This document shows positions 33,685-41,586 of a stretch of 64,000 bases of DNA, piece by piece (the stretch's first letter is position 1; every line of letters starts with the position of its first letter). The notes under the pieces are model-generated. The model worked only from the letters and a program-made list of their open reading frames with translations, was not told where the DNA came from and did not search any database. A program made the position numbers and the translations under genes. This stretch comes from Nonomuraea candida (GTDB lineage Bacteria; Actinomycetota; Actinomycetes; Streptosporangiales; Streptosporangiaceae), in NCBI RefSeq assembly GCF_000725485.1, contig NZ_JOAG01000038.1:18779-82778 (forward strand), given 5' to 3'.

Positions 33685-36029
33685 CGCTGTGGCTGGGCCT
33701 GCGGCTGGCGCTGCGCGGCGGCCGGGAGGCGGCCGTCCGGCTGGTGCTCGTCGGCTGCGCCGTCGCCCTGGGGGTGGCGGTGCTGCTGTCCACCGTGTCG
33801 CTGTTCAACGCCTTCCAGGCCACCGCGGGCCGCCCGTGCTGGGAGTGCACGACCGGCTCCGCGCCCGGCGGCTGGGCCCTGGGCGCCACCCCGGGCGCGG
33901 TGTTGTGGAACTACCGCCAGGACTCCTACGCGGGCCGCCCGATCAAGCGGCTCGACGTCGCCGTCCTCGACGCGGGCACGCCCGCGCCGGCCCTGCCCGG
34001 CCTTGCCGCGCTGCCCGGCGCGGGCCGGCACTACGTCTCGCCCGCGCTCGCCGCGCTGATGGACGCCGTGCCGCGCGAGCAGCTCGCCGCCCGCTTCCCC
34101 GGCGACCGCGCCGGCCTGGTCGGGCGGGCGGCGCTGGCCGGCCCCGACGACCTGGTCGCCGTCGTCGGCCACACCCCCGGCGAGCTGGCCGCGCTGGCCG
34201 GCACGGCGGCCGTCGACACCGTCGCCACCACCCCCGCCACGGACGACACCACGGCCCTGTACGAGCACGGCTTCGGCATCGCCGCCATCGGCCTGATCTT
34301 CCCGCTGGTCGTCCTCGTCGGCACGGCCACGCGCCTGGCCGCCGCCCGCCGCGAGGCGCGCTTCGCGGCGATCAGGCTGGCGGGCGCCACCGCGCGCCAG
34401 ATCAACGTGATCGCCTCGGTGGACGCGGCGCTCGGCGCGCTGCTGGGCGCGCTGGCCGGCATCGCGCTCTTCCAGGCGCTGCGGCCGGCCGTGGCCGGCG
34501 TCGCCGTCACCGGCTCCCGCTTCTTCCCCGACGTGGTCGCGCCCACCGCGCCGCAGTACGCCGCCGTGGTCGCGGGCGTGCCGCTCGCCGCCGCCGGCGC
34601 CGCCCTGTGGTCGCTGCGCCGGGTGCGGATCACGCCGCTCGGCGCGGCGCGCAGGGTGCGGGCCTCCACCCCGGGCTGGTGGCGGGTGCTCCCGCTGCTG
34701 GCGGGGCTGGGGCTGTTCGCGGGCCCGGCGTTCGCCGGCGGAGACGACCCCGACGCGCTGCTCGTCGACGCCGGCCTGGTCCTGATCATGGCCGGCCTGG
34801 TGGTGGCCGGGCCGTGGCTGACGCTGCTGGCCGCCCGGCTGACCGCCCGGGTCACGTCCGGCGCGGCGACGCTGCTGGCCGCGCAGCGGCTGGCGGCCGA
34901 CCCGAAGGGCGCCTTCCGCTCGGTGAACGGCATCGTGCTGGCGGTCTTCATCGGCACGGCCGTCGCCGGCATCGTCCCCGCCGTCGTCTCGGGCCAGGAC
35001 GCGGCGGGCGGCGGCACGCTGAGCGGGGTCATGCGGGCCTCGTTCGGGTACGCCGACGCCGCCGGCGGCCTGCCCCTGCCGCCCGCCACGGCCGGCGAGC
35101 TGCTCGCCGACCTGCGCGCCCGGCCCGGCGCCACCGTGCTGCCGATCTACCGCAGGCCCGATACGCCGCCCCCGCCCGACGGGCCGCCGCCGTGCGATCC
35201 GGGCCCCGGCTGCCGGCTCGACTTCCTGCTCGGGCACGTGGTCGAGTGCGCCGCCCTGGCCGGCTTCCCGGCGCTCGGCCGGTGCCCGGAGGGCGCCCGG
35301 GCGGTGACGGCCGACTTCAACCGGCTGCTCTCCGGCGACAACCTGCTCTCCATCGACCGCAACCTCCCGGTCGTGGGCCCGGACAGCCCCGCCGGCCCCG
35401 ACAGCCACGCTGCTCCCGGCAACCCCGCCGGCTCCGACAGCCCGGCCGCCGGCGCCCCCGGGAAGGACGCCCGGGCCGGGCTGCCCCTGGCGGCGGTGCT
35501 GATCCGGGCGGACGACCCGGCCGTCCGGGAGCGGATCCGCACCCTGCTCACCCCGTACGTCGCCCGCTCCGGCAGCGCCGAGACGCCGCAGACGTTCGCC
35601 GAGGTCGCCCGCACCCGCGCGGTGCTGCTGGAGCAGGGGGAGCGGGTGGCGCTGGCCATCGTCGCGCTGACCCTGCTGGTGGCCGGGTGCGGCCTGCTGG
35701 TGGCGGTGGCCGGCGGCGTGGTCGAGCGCAGGCAGCCGTTCACGCTGCTGCGGCTGTGCGGCACGCCCACCCGGACCCTGTCCAGGGTGGTGCTGCTGGA
35801 GACGGCGGCCCCCGTGCTGCTGGCCGCCGTCGTGGCGGCGGCCGCCGGGTTCGGTGTGGCCGGGCCGGTGATCGACCAGCTCGCCATCAAGAGCGCGCCG
35901 CCGGCGCTGCCGGGCCCCGTCTACTTCCTGACCGTCGGCGGCGGGCTGCTGGCCGCCCTGCTGGTGATCCTCGCCGGCCTGCCGCTGCTCAAGCGCGTGA
36001 CCTCACCCGACCACGCCCGCTTCGAATAG
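33681..36029 (+). CDS. FtsX-like ABC transporter permease
   Basis: A 782-residue membrane protein. An N-terminal helix (LVLVGCAVALGVAVLLSTVSLF) is followed by an outer loop with a paired-Cys region (GRPCWECT), an FtsX block (about 200-320, FGIAAIGLIFPLVVLVG and IRLAGATARQINVIASVDAALGALLG), further helices, a large outer region of about 250 residues including DPGPGCRLDFLLGHVVECAAL, and a second FtsX block at the C-terminus (VALAIVALTLLVAGCGLLVAVAGG, VERRQPFTLLRLCGTPT). It works with the preceding ATPase, likely as an exporter or mechanotransmitter. It ends 10 bp before the acylase gene. Confidence 0.93.
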   Translation: MTLWLGLRLALRGGREAAVRLVLVGCAVALGVAVLLSTVSLFNAFQATAGRPCWECTTGSAPGGWALGATPGAVLWNYRQDSYAGRPIKRLDVAVLDAGTPAPALPGLAALPGAGRHYVSPALAALMDAVPREQLAARFPGDRAGLVGRAALAGPDDLVAVVGHTPGELAALAGTAAVDTVATTPATDDTTALYEHGFGIAAIGLIFPLVVLVGTATRLAAARREARFAAIRLAGATARQINVIASVDAALGALLGALAGIALFQALRPAVAGVAVTGSRFFPDVVAPTAPQYAAVVAGVPLAAAGAALWSLRRVRITPLGAARRVRASTPGWWRVLPLLAGLGLFAGPAFAGGDDPDALLVDAGLVLIMAGLVVAGPWLTLLAARLTARVTSGAATLLAAQRLAADPKGAFRSVNGIVLAVFIGTAVAGIVPAVVSGQDAAGGGTLSGVMRASFGYADAAGGLPLPPATAGELLADLRARPGATVLPIYRRPDTPPPPDGPPPCDPGPGCRLDFLLGHVVECAALAGFPALGRCPEGARAVTADFNRLLSGDNLLSIDRNLPVVGPDSPAGPDSHAAPGNPAGSDSPAAGAPGKDARAGLPLAAVLIRADDPAVRERIRTLLTPYVARSGSAETPQTFAEVARTRAVLLEQGERVALAIVALTLLVAGCGLLVAVAGGVVERRQPFTLLRLCGTPTRTLSRVVLLETAAPVLLAAVVAAAAGFGVAGPVIDQLAIKSAPPALPGPVYFLTVGGGLLAALLVILAGLPLLKRVTSPDHARFE

Positions 36030-36039
36030 GACACACTCG

Positions 36040-38412
36040 ATGATCGTGACCTGGGCCCGGCGGCTCGCCGCGCCGCTCGTGGCCGCCCTGGCCGGCGCCC
36101 TCCTGGTGGCGCCCGCGCCGGCGCAGGCCGCCGCCGGCCGCTACGCCGCCGACATCAGGCGCACCGAGTACGGCATCCCGCACATCCTGGCCAAGGACCA
36201 CGGCGGTCTCGGCTACGGCTACGGCTACGCCTTCGCGCAGGACAACCTCTGCGTCATGGCCTCCTGGGCGCTCACCCTGCGCGGCGAGCGGTCCCGCCAC
36301 TTCGGCGCGGAGGCGATGTCGGACGACGCCATCGACCCGATCCCCAACCTGGCCAGCGACGTCTACTACAAGAGCATCCAGGCCTCGGGCGTGCTGCGCC
36401 GGGTGCTGGTCCGCCCCGCGCCGCACGGCCCCAGCGCGCGGCTGCGCGCGCTCGTGGACGGCTACGTCGCCGGGTTCAACCGCTACCTGAGCGAGACGGG
36501 CGTGGCCCGGCTGCCCGACCCGGCCTGCCGGGGCAAGGCGTGGGTCGGCCCCATCACGGCCACGGACGTCTGGACGAACCTGCTCGACCTGGGCCGCATG
36601 GGCGGCAGCTCCTCGTTCAAGGAGGCCATCGCCGCCTCCGGGCAGGCGCGGGAGAACCCGGACGGGGACGGGCCGGGCCGGCCGTCCAGGAGGGCCGCGG
36701 CCAGGACGGTCCCCGCCCCCGGCAGCAACGCCTTCGCCCTGGGCCGCGAGGCCACCCGCGGCGGCCATGGCATGCTGCTGGCCGACCCGCACTTCCCGTG
36801 GAACGGCAGCTGCCGCTTCTACCAGGTCCACCTGACCATCCCCGGCGTGCTCGACGTGTCCGGCGGCAGCCTGTACGGCACCCCCATGGTCCAGATCGGC
36901 CACAACGCGAGCCTGGCCTGGACGCACACGGTCTCCCACGCCCAGCGCTTCACCCTGTACCGGCTGGAGCTGGCGCCGGGGCAGCGCACCGCGTACCTGG
37001 TGGACGGCCGGCCCGAGCCGATGGGCCGGCAGGAGGTGCCGGTCACCGTCAGGGACGCCGGCGGCGCGACCCGCGCCGTCACCACCACCCTCTACACCTC
37101 CCGGTACGGCCCCGTGCTGGCCACCGGCTGGACGGACCGGACGGCGATCGCCCTGGCCGACGCCAACGCCGCCCAGCTGCGCTTCGCCGACGAATGGCTG
37201 GCCATGGGCGCCGCCCGCGACCTGGCCGGGCTGCGCCGGGCGCAGGAGACCCACCAGGGCATGCCCTTCGTCTACACGCTCGCCGCGGACGCCGGCGGCC
37301 GGGCGTACTTCGCCGACGCCTCGGTCGTCCCGCACGTCACCGACGAGCGGGCCCGGCGCTGCCGCGTCCAGGACGGCCCCGAGCCGCTCGTCCTGGACGG
37401 CTCCACCTCGGACTGCCTGTGGGGCAGGGACGCGGACGCGATCGTGCCGGGCATCTTCGGCCCCGCCGCGCAGCCCCGCCTGACCCGCGCCGACTACGTG
37501 GCCAACGCCAACGCCGACCCCTGGCTGACCAACCCGGAGGCGCCGCTCACCGGCTATCCGCGCGTCTTCGGCGACACCCGTACCGAACGGGACCTGCGCA
37601 CCCGGGTCGGTCTCGACATGATCGCCCGGCGGCTGTCCGGCGACGACGGGCTCGGCGAGCCCGGCTTCACGCTGGAGACCCTGCAGCGCACGGCCACCGG
37701 CAAGCGCAACCTGAGCGCCGAGCTGCTCCGCCCCGGCCTGCGGGCGCTGTGCCGGGCCGAGCCCGTGATGACGGCGAGCGACGGCGCGCAGGTCGACGTC
37801 CGCCGGGCCTGCGCGGTGCTGGCGGCCTGGGACGGGCGGGCCGGCCTGGACAGCCGCGGCGCGATCCTGTGGCGGGAGTTCTTCCTGGGCCTGCACCGCC
37901 CGCACCGGCGGGCCGACGGCGCGGTCGCCCCGCCGAAGCCCTGGTGGAAGGCGCCGTTCGAGGCCGAGCGGCCGCTCACCACGCCGCGCGGGCTCGACGC
38001 CGCCAACCCGATCGTGGCGACCGCGCTGGCCGACGCCGTGCGCTTCTTCACGGCCAACGACCTGCCGCTGACGCTCACGCCGGGGCAGGCCCAGCGGTAC
38101 GGCGGCGTCCCGGTGCCGGGCTGCACCGAGGGGGAGGGCTGCTTCGACCGCATCCGCACCGGTGGCGAGCTGGGCGAGGACGGCCGCTATCCGGACGTCG
38201 GCACCGGCTCCAGCTTCCTGATGGCCGTGGAGCTGACGCCGGCCGGGCCGCGGGCCCGGACCGTGCTGACGTACTCGCTGTCGGCCAACGCCGCCTCGCC
38301 GCACCACACCGACCAGACCGAGCTGTTCGCGCGCGGCCAGTGGGTGACGGGGCGGTTCGCCGAGGCCGAGATCAGGGCGTATCCCGGGCTGACGACCACG
38401 TCCTTGCGGTGA
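36040..38412 (+). CDS. Penicillin/AHL acylase-family Ntn hydrolase, secreted
   Basis: A 790-residue preproprotein. The signal peptide is RRLAAPLVAALAGALLVAPAPAQA. The alpha chain (YAADIRRTEYGIPHILAKDHGGLGYGYGYAFAQDN) leads to a linker and the self-cleavage site with nucleophile Ser229 in PAPGSNAFALG. The beta chain contains LLADPHFPW, VQIGHNASLAWTHTVSH and an ANADPW-like Asn pocket. The layout fits the PvdQ/AhlM acyl-homoserine-lactone and lipopeptide acylase branch more than classical penicillin G acylase. It is the last gene of the PadR-ABC operon, which suggests that export and hydrolysis act on the same amide; this is inferred. Confidence 0.93.
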   Translation: MIVTWARRLAAPLVAALAGALLVAPAPAQAAAGRYAADIRRTEYGIPHILAKDHGGLGYGYGYAFAQDNLCVMASWALTLRGERSRHFGAEAMSDDAIDPIPNLASDVYYKSIQASGVLRRVLVRPAPHGPSARLRALVDGYVAGFNRYLSETGVARLPDPACRGKAWVGPITATDVWTNLLDLGRMGGSSSFKEAIAASGQARENPDGDGPGRPSRRAAARTVPAPGSNAFALGREATRGGHGMLLADPHFPWNGSCRFYQVHLTIPGVLDVSGGSLYGTPMVQIGHNASLAWTHTVSHAQRFTLYRLELAPGQRTAYLVDGRPEPMGRQEVPVTVRDAGGATRAVTTTLYTSRYGPVLATGWTDRTAIALADANAAQLRFADEWLAMGAARDLAGLRRAQETHQGMPFVYTLAADAGGRAYFADASVVPHVTDERARRCRVQDGPEPLVLDGSTSDCLWGRDADAIVPGIFGPAAQPRLTRADYVANANADPWLTNPEAPLTGYPRVFGDTRTERDLRTRVGLDMIARRLSGDDGLGEPGFTLETLQRTATGKRNLSAELLRPGLRALCRAEPVMTASDGAQVDVRRACAVLAAWDGRAGLDSRGAILWREFFLGLHRPHRRADGAVAPPKPWWKAPFEAERPLTTPRGLDAANPIVATALADAVRFFTANDLPLTLTPGQAQRYGGVPVPGCTEGEGCFDRIRTGGELGEDGRYPDVGTGSSFLMAVELTPAGPRARTVLTYSLSANAASPHHTDQTELFARGQWVTGRFAEAEIRAYPGLTTTSLR

Positions 38413-38431
38413 ACCCGGCCGAGCCGCCGAG

Positions 38432-38480
38432 CACAGTACGACCCGATGCCTTGTCGCGCAAGGTATCGGGTCGTACTGTG
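38432..38480 (+). promoter_or_regulatory. 22-bp-arm inverted repeat spanning the PadR promoter
   Basis: 38432-38453 and 38459-38480 are inverted repeats with one mismatch (a G-U pair in RNA) and a 5-base centre. TTGTCG (38451-38456), 17 bp, TACTGT (38474-38479) form a promoter inside it, placing the start point at the ATG 38486, so the following PadR gene would be leaderless and autoregulated. The same structure may terminate the acylase operon. Confidence 0.75.
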
Positions 38481-38485
38481 GTGTC

Positions 38486-38872
38486 ATGTCCGAGGACACC
38501 GAGGCGCCACCGGGATCGGCGGCGATCGCTCGCCTGCGCCGCGAGCTGGCCCGCGGCACGACCGAGCTGGCCGTGCTGTCCGTTCTCGGCGTACGCCGCC
38601 GATACGGCTACGAGCTGCTGAAAGTGCTGCGGGAAACGGGCGAGGGAGTCCTGGAGGTCAAGGAGGGCACGCTCTATCCGCTGCTGCACCGGCTGGAGGA
38701 CTCCGGCCACATCCTGGCCACCTGGGAAGTGGAGGGGCGGGCCAGGCCGCGCAAGTACTACGTCATCACTCCGGAGGGTCGCACCTACCTCACCATGCTG
38801 CGCACGGAATGGAGCGGCCTGGTCGACGGCATGCGACAGCTCCTCGACGCACTTGGTGAGGTGCGGGAATGA
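38486..38872 (+). CDS. PadR-family regulator paired with a HAAS/RDD membrane protein
   Basis: A 128-residue PadR-type protein: ELARGTTELAVLSVLGVRRRYGYELLKVLRE, KEGTLYPLLHRLEDSGHILATWE and wing RPRKYYVITPEGRTYL. Its stop overlaps the next start (ATGA). PadR genes coupled to HAAS-domain membrane proteins are a known actinobacterial and firmicute arrangement. The long palindrome upstream is its likely operator. Confidence 0.94.
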   Translation: MSEDTEAPPGSAAIARLRRELARGTTELAVLSVLGVRRRYGYELLKVLRETGEGVLEVKEGTLYPLLHRLEDSGHILATWEVEGRARPRKYYVITPEGRTYLTMLRTEWSGLVDGMRQLLDALGEVRE

Positions 38873-39573
38873 GCAACGAGCAAGAGATCATCGACGATTA
38901 CACCGAGCGGGTCGGGCGCCACCTCATGGGCCCGGCGCGGGACAGGGCGAAGGCGGAGCTCGGCGCGCACCTGTCCGACGCGGCCGAGGCGGGCGAGCTG
39001 GACCACGCCCTGAGCCGGCTCGGCCCGCCGAAGGAGGCCGCGGCCACCTTCGCCGACTTACGCGCCGCGCCGCCCGCCCCCATGGACGCGCGGCTGGTCG
39101 CGGTCGTGATCGACAACCTGCCGCTCGCCGGCGTCACGATCGCGATGCTGGTGCGGGGCGTCTTCCGGATCGCCGAGCTGGGGAGCGGCTTCGCGCTGGC
39201 GTTCCCGCCCTTCCTGTACTTCGAGATCGGCGAAGGGTGCGTGAGCGTCGGGCCCGTGCACTGCGACGCCGACGTCTACGACTACGCGGGGCTCCTCTAC
39301 AGCCTCGGCGTGCCGCTCGCCCTGCTCTGGTCGATCGTCGGGCTGGGCCTGGTGGAGGCGTGGACCGGCGCCACCCCGGGCAAGCGCCTGATGCGGCTGC
39401 GCGTCGTGACCGAGGCGGGGCTGCGCGTCCACCCGGTCAGCGGCGTCGTACGCCGGCTCAGCCTGGTGCTGGGACCGGCCGCCTGGCTGGACTGGCTGCC
39501 CGTCGTGTGGGGGGACCGGCGCCGGGTGCTCGACCACCTGACCGAGACCAAGGTCGTGCGGGCGGCCCGTTGA
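38869..39573 (+). CDS. HAAS-domain + RDD-family membrane protein
   Basis: A 234-residue protein. Residues about 1-65 are a HAAS-type soluble domain (IIDDYTERVGRHLMGPARDRAKAELGAHLSDA, ALSRLGPPKEAAATFADL). The rest is RDD-like: MDARLVAVVIDNLPL (the R of the first motif), membrane segments, and TPGKRLMRLRVV. The two paired outer-loop Cys (GEGCVS, VHCDAD) may form a disulfide. The function of the family is unknown, possibly ion exchange or envelope stress. It is co-transcribed with PadR. Confidence 0.9.
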   Translation: MSNEQEIIDDYTERVGRHLMGPARDRAKAELGAHLSDAAEAGELDHALSRLGPPKEAAATFADLRAAPPAPMDARLVAVVIDNLPLAGVTIAMLVRGVFRIAELGSGFALAFPPFLYFEIGEGCVSVGPVHCDADVYDYAGLLYSLGVPLALLWSIVGLGLVEAWTGATPGKRLMRLRVVTEAGLRVHPVSGVVRRLSLVLGPAAWLDWLPVVWGDRRRVLDHLTETKVVRAAR

Positions 39574-39588
39574 GCCCCGCTGCCGCCG

Positions 39589-40755
39589 TCAGCCCACCTT
39601 GCGCAGCCTGACGGCCCGCCTGAGGAAGACGACGCCGTCGATGGCGGCGAGCCCGGCCGGGTCCAGCGGGAAATAGGCGAAGTCGCGCGAGACGCGCGGA
39701 GCGGCATCGGCGACGGCCCCGGCCAGGCGGCGGGCGTCGACCAGGGCGTGCTCCCACGGGAGCGTGGACAGGACGCCCTCGACGGTGTCCGGGGCCGGGA
39801 CGTCCTCGCCGGCCGTGCCGAGGGCCGAGGCCAGGAAGGCGTACCGGTCGCCCAGGTGGGTCGCGGTGAGCGCGCCCGCGCTCCACCACTCCAGCACCTG
39901 GTCGCCGAAGGCCATGGAGCTCCTGCCGCGCTGCAGGTGGAGGTTGGAGGAAAAGACCAGGGCCGGGCCGTGCTCGGCGACGGCACGCAGGTTCGCGGCC
40001 ATCATCGCGTCCCGCAGGGCCGACAGCCGGCTCCACCGGGCGGGGGAGTCGTCGGCCATCCCGTGGTGGTAGCGGAGCAGGCCGACGGCGGTGCGCGCGT
40101 ACAGTTCGGCCCGTTCCCTGTCGGCCGCGCTCAGCCGCGGCGCCTGCGTCTCCAGCAGCGCCACCAGGTCGTCGGCGATCACGCGCAGCCGCTGCGCCTC
40201 CTCCGACCGGCCGATCGACCGGGCCGGATCCATCGCCGCCGCCTCGTCGGACCACCGCTCGTCCGGGCCGAGCAGCGTGTCGAGGGTCTCCAGGGTGCAG
40301 GGGAGCGGGCCGTCGAGGAGCGCGTGCAGGGCGGTGAGCGCCTGGCGCGGGCTGGCCGCCCAGTACTCCAGCGGGCCGTCGAACCCGAAGAACCTCAGCT
40401 TCTCCTCGTGCTCCTCGTTGTACGCCCGCATCCAGCGCACGAGCTCCCGGTTGGCCGCCGACTCCCCGAACCGGTGGCTGAAACCGCGCTCCATGACGTC
40501 GTCGAGCGCGCCCTTGCCCGTCGCGAGGTAGTCGTCCACCACCAGCCCCATGAGGCAGTCGCTCTCGATCGCGAACGACCGGTAGCCCTCGTGCTCGACC
40601 AGGTGCCGGAAGATCTCGTTGCGCACCTCGCCCAGCTCCTCCACGAAGTGCCTGGCCTCGCCCAGCCCGAGCAGCAGGGGCCGGGCGGGCAGCGCCCGGA
40701 GAAACGCCGAGACGCCCGCACCGTCGAGCGGACGGGCCATGTCCTTGATGTCCAT
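39589..40755 (-). CDS. Erythromycin esterase-family protein
   Basis: A 388-residue protein of the Ere/succinoglycan-biosynthesis (PF05139) type: LLGLGEARHFVEELGEVRNEIFRHLVEHEGYRSFAIE near the start, with the His and Glu positions used by EreA/B-like enzymes, FFGFDGPLEYWA, and later VFSSNLHLQRGRSSMAFGDQVLEWW with the second His. Known members open macrolide lactones; many relatives have other or unknown substrates, so resistance is not proven. GAGGGC precedes the ATG. The 12-mer AACGATACCGTT, also found at a TetR gene 11 kb away, lies 7-18 bp upstream of the start. Confidence 0.88.
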   Translation of the reverse strand: MDIKDMARPLDGAGVSAFLRALPARPLLLGLGEARHFVEELGEVRNEIFRHLVEHEGYRSFAIESDCLMGLVVDDYLATGKGALDDVMERGFSHRFGESAANRELVRWMRAYNEEHEEKLRFFGFDGPLEYWAASPRQALTALHALLDGPLPCTLETLDTLLGPDERWSDEAAAMDPARSIGRSEEAQRLRVIADDLVALLETQAPRLSAADRERAELYARTAVGLLRYHHGMADDSPARWSRLSALRDAMMAANLRAVAEHGPALVFSSNLHLQRGRSSMAFGDQVLEWWSAGALTATHLGDRYAFLASALGTAGEDVPAPDTVEGVLSTLPWEHALVDARRLAGAVADAAPRVSRDFAYFPLDPAGLAAIDGVVFLRRAVRLRKVG

Positions 40756-40761
40756 GCCCTC

Positions 40762-40773
40762 AACGGTATCGTT
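40762..40773 (-). promoter_or_regulatory. AACGATACCGTT site upstream of the erythromycin-esterase-like gene
   Basis: On the minus strand this 12-mer is identical to both arms of the operator-like inverted repeat at 52054-52095. It sits between the start codon and a TTTACA element (40789-40784), where a repressor could block transcription. Confidence 0.6.
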
Positions 40774-40854
40774 GAACCTCCGATGTAAACTTTGCCGACC
40801 AGCTCCCTGATTCGCCGCGCCGGACTTTCAAACGTGGGTTTATGACCGGGCGGT

Positions 40855-40890
40855 CGGCCGGGAAGAGCCGGCGCCCTGCCGGCCCGGCCG
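40855..40890 (-). terminator. Branched hairpin past the TetR gene
   Basis: CGGCCGGG (40855-40862) pairs with CCCGGCCG (40883-40890), with an inner GCCGGC/GCCGGC stem. It lies about 50 bp beyond the stop of the minus-strand TetR gene at 40943. The rest of 40774-40942 holds nothing recognisable. Confidence 0.45.
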
Positions 40891-40942
40891 TCACCTGCCG
40901 GTGTGCGTCTCCTGCGCTTGCGCCGTCGCGCCCAGGACCGGG

Positions 40943-41557
40943 TCAGGGCGGGCCGAGGACGTCCGGGGTGATCAGGGCGCGGGCGGAGGCGGCGAAGTAG
41001 TCGCCGGGGGCGTTCTCGGTGAGACCGAGGACGACACCTTGGCTGAGGCCGACCAGGAGCGCGCGCAGCGCCGTGGCCAGGCGTCGCGCCTGGCGCGCGG
41101 TCAGCGCGTGCCCGTCATGGAGCCTGCCGGACAGCAGCGCGGCCAGGCGTTCTTCGTGCGCCCGGACGGAGGCGGCCAGCCTGGGCGCCAGCTCGGGGTC
41201 ACGCAGCGCCAGATCCTGCAGGCTGATCTCGAACGACAGGTGGCGCAACGCGTCGGGGTCGTCGCACAGGCGGCGGTAGTGGCGGGCGAAGACCTCCACC
41301 GCCTCGGCGAGGCCCATGCCGGCGGGGACGGCCTGCTCGACGCCGTCGTAGTGGGGGCCGAGGCAGTCGGTGACCAGGGCGACGAGCAGGCCGTTCTTGC
41401 TGCCGAACAGCGAGTAGACGGCGCCGGTGGTCAGGCCGGCCCGCTCGGCGATCTCCTCCAGCCTGGCCCGGTGGCCGTCGCGGGCGACGATCAGGCGCGC
41501 GGCGGCCAGCAGGGCCCGCCGGTTATGCTCCTTGGCCTCGGCCCTTGTCATTCTCAT
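40943..41557 (-). CDS. TetR-family regulator divergent from an M14 carboxypeptidase
   Basis: A 204-residue TetR protein with helix-turn-helix at about 10-55 (RRALLAAARLIVARDGHRARLEEIAERAGLTTGAVYSLFGSKNGLL). The C-terminal domain is unremarkable. Its start codon lies on one edge of a 32-bp palindrome whose other edge is the start codon of the divergent carboxypeptidase gene, so it probably controls both genes through that site. A second Met, two codons downstream, is an alternative start. Confidence 0.93.
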   Translation of the reverse strand: MRMTRAEAKEHNRRALLAAARLIVARDGHRARLEEIAERAGLTTGAVYSLFGSKNGLLVALVTDCLGPHYDGVEQAVPAGMGLAEAVEVFARHYRRLCDDPDALRHLSFEISLQDLALRDPELAPRLAASVRAHEERLAALLSGRLHDGHALTARQARRLATALRALLVGLSQGVVLGLTENAPGDYFAASARALITPDVLGPP

Positions 41558-41586
41558 AATCCGATTATTACCGTAATCTCATTATG
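41555..41586. promoter_or_regulatory. 32-bp palindromic operator including both divergent start codons
   Basis: CATAAT (41555-41560) and GATTA (41563-41567) are mirrored by TAATC (41574-41578) and ATTATG (41581-41586). The outer arms are the ATG codons of TetR and of the carboxypeptidase, leaving only 26 bp between them. This strongly AT-rich element stands out from its surroundings. Confidence 0.7.
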
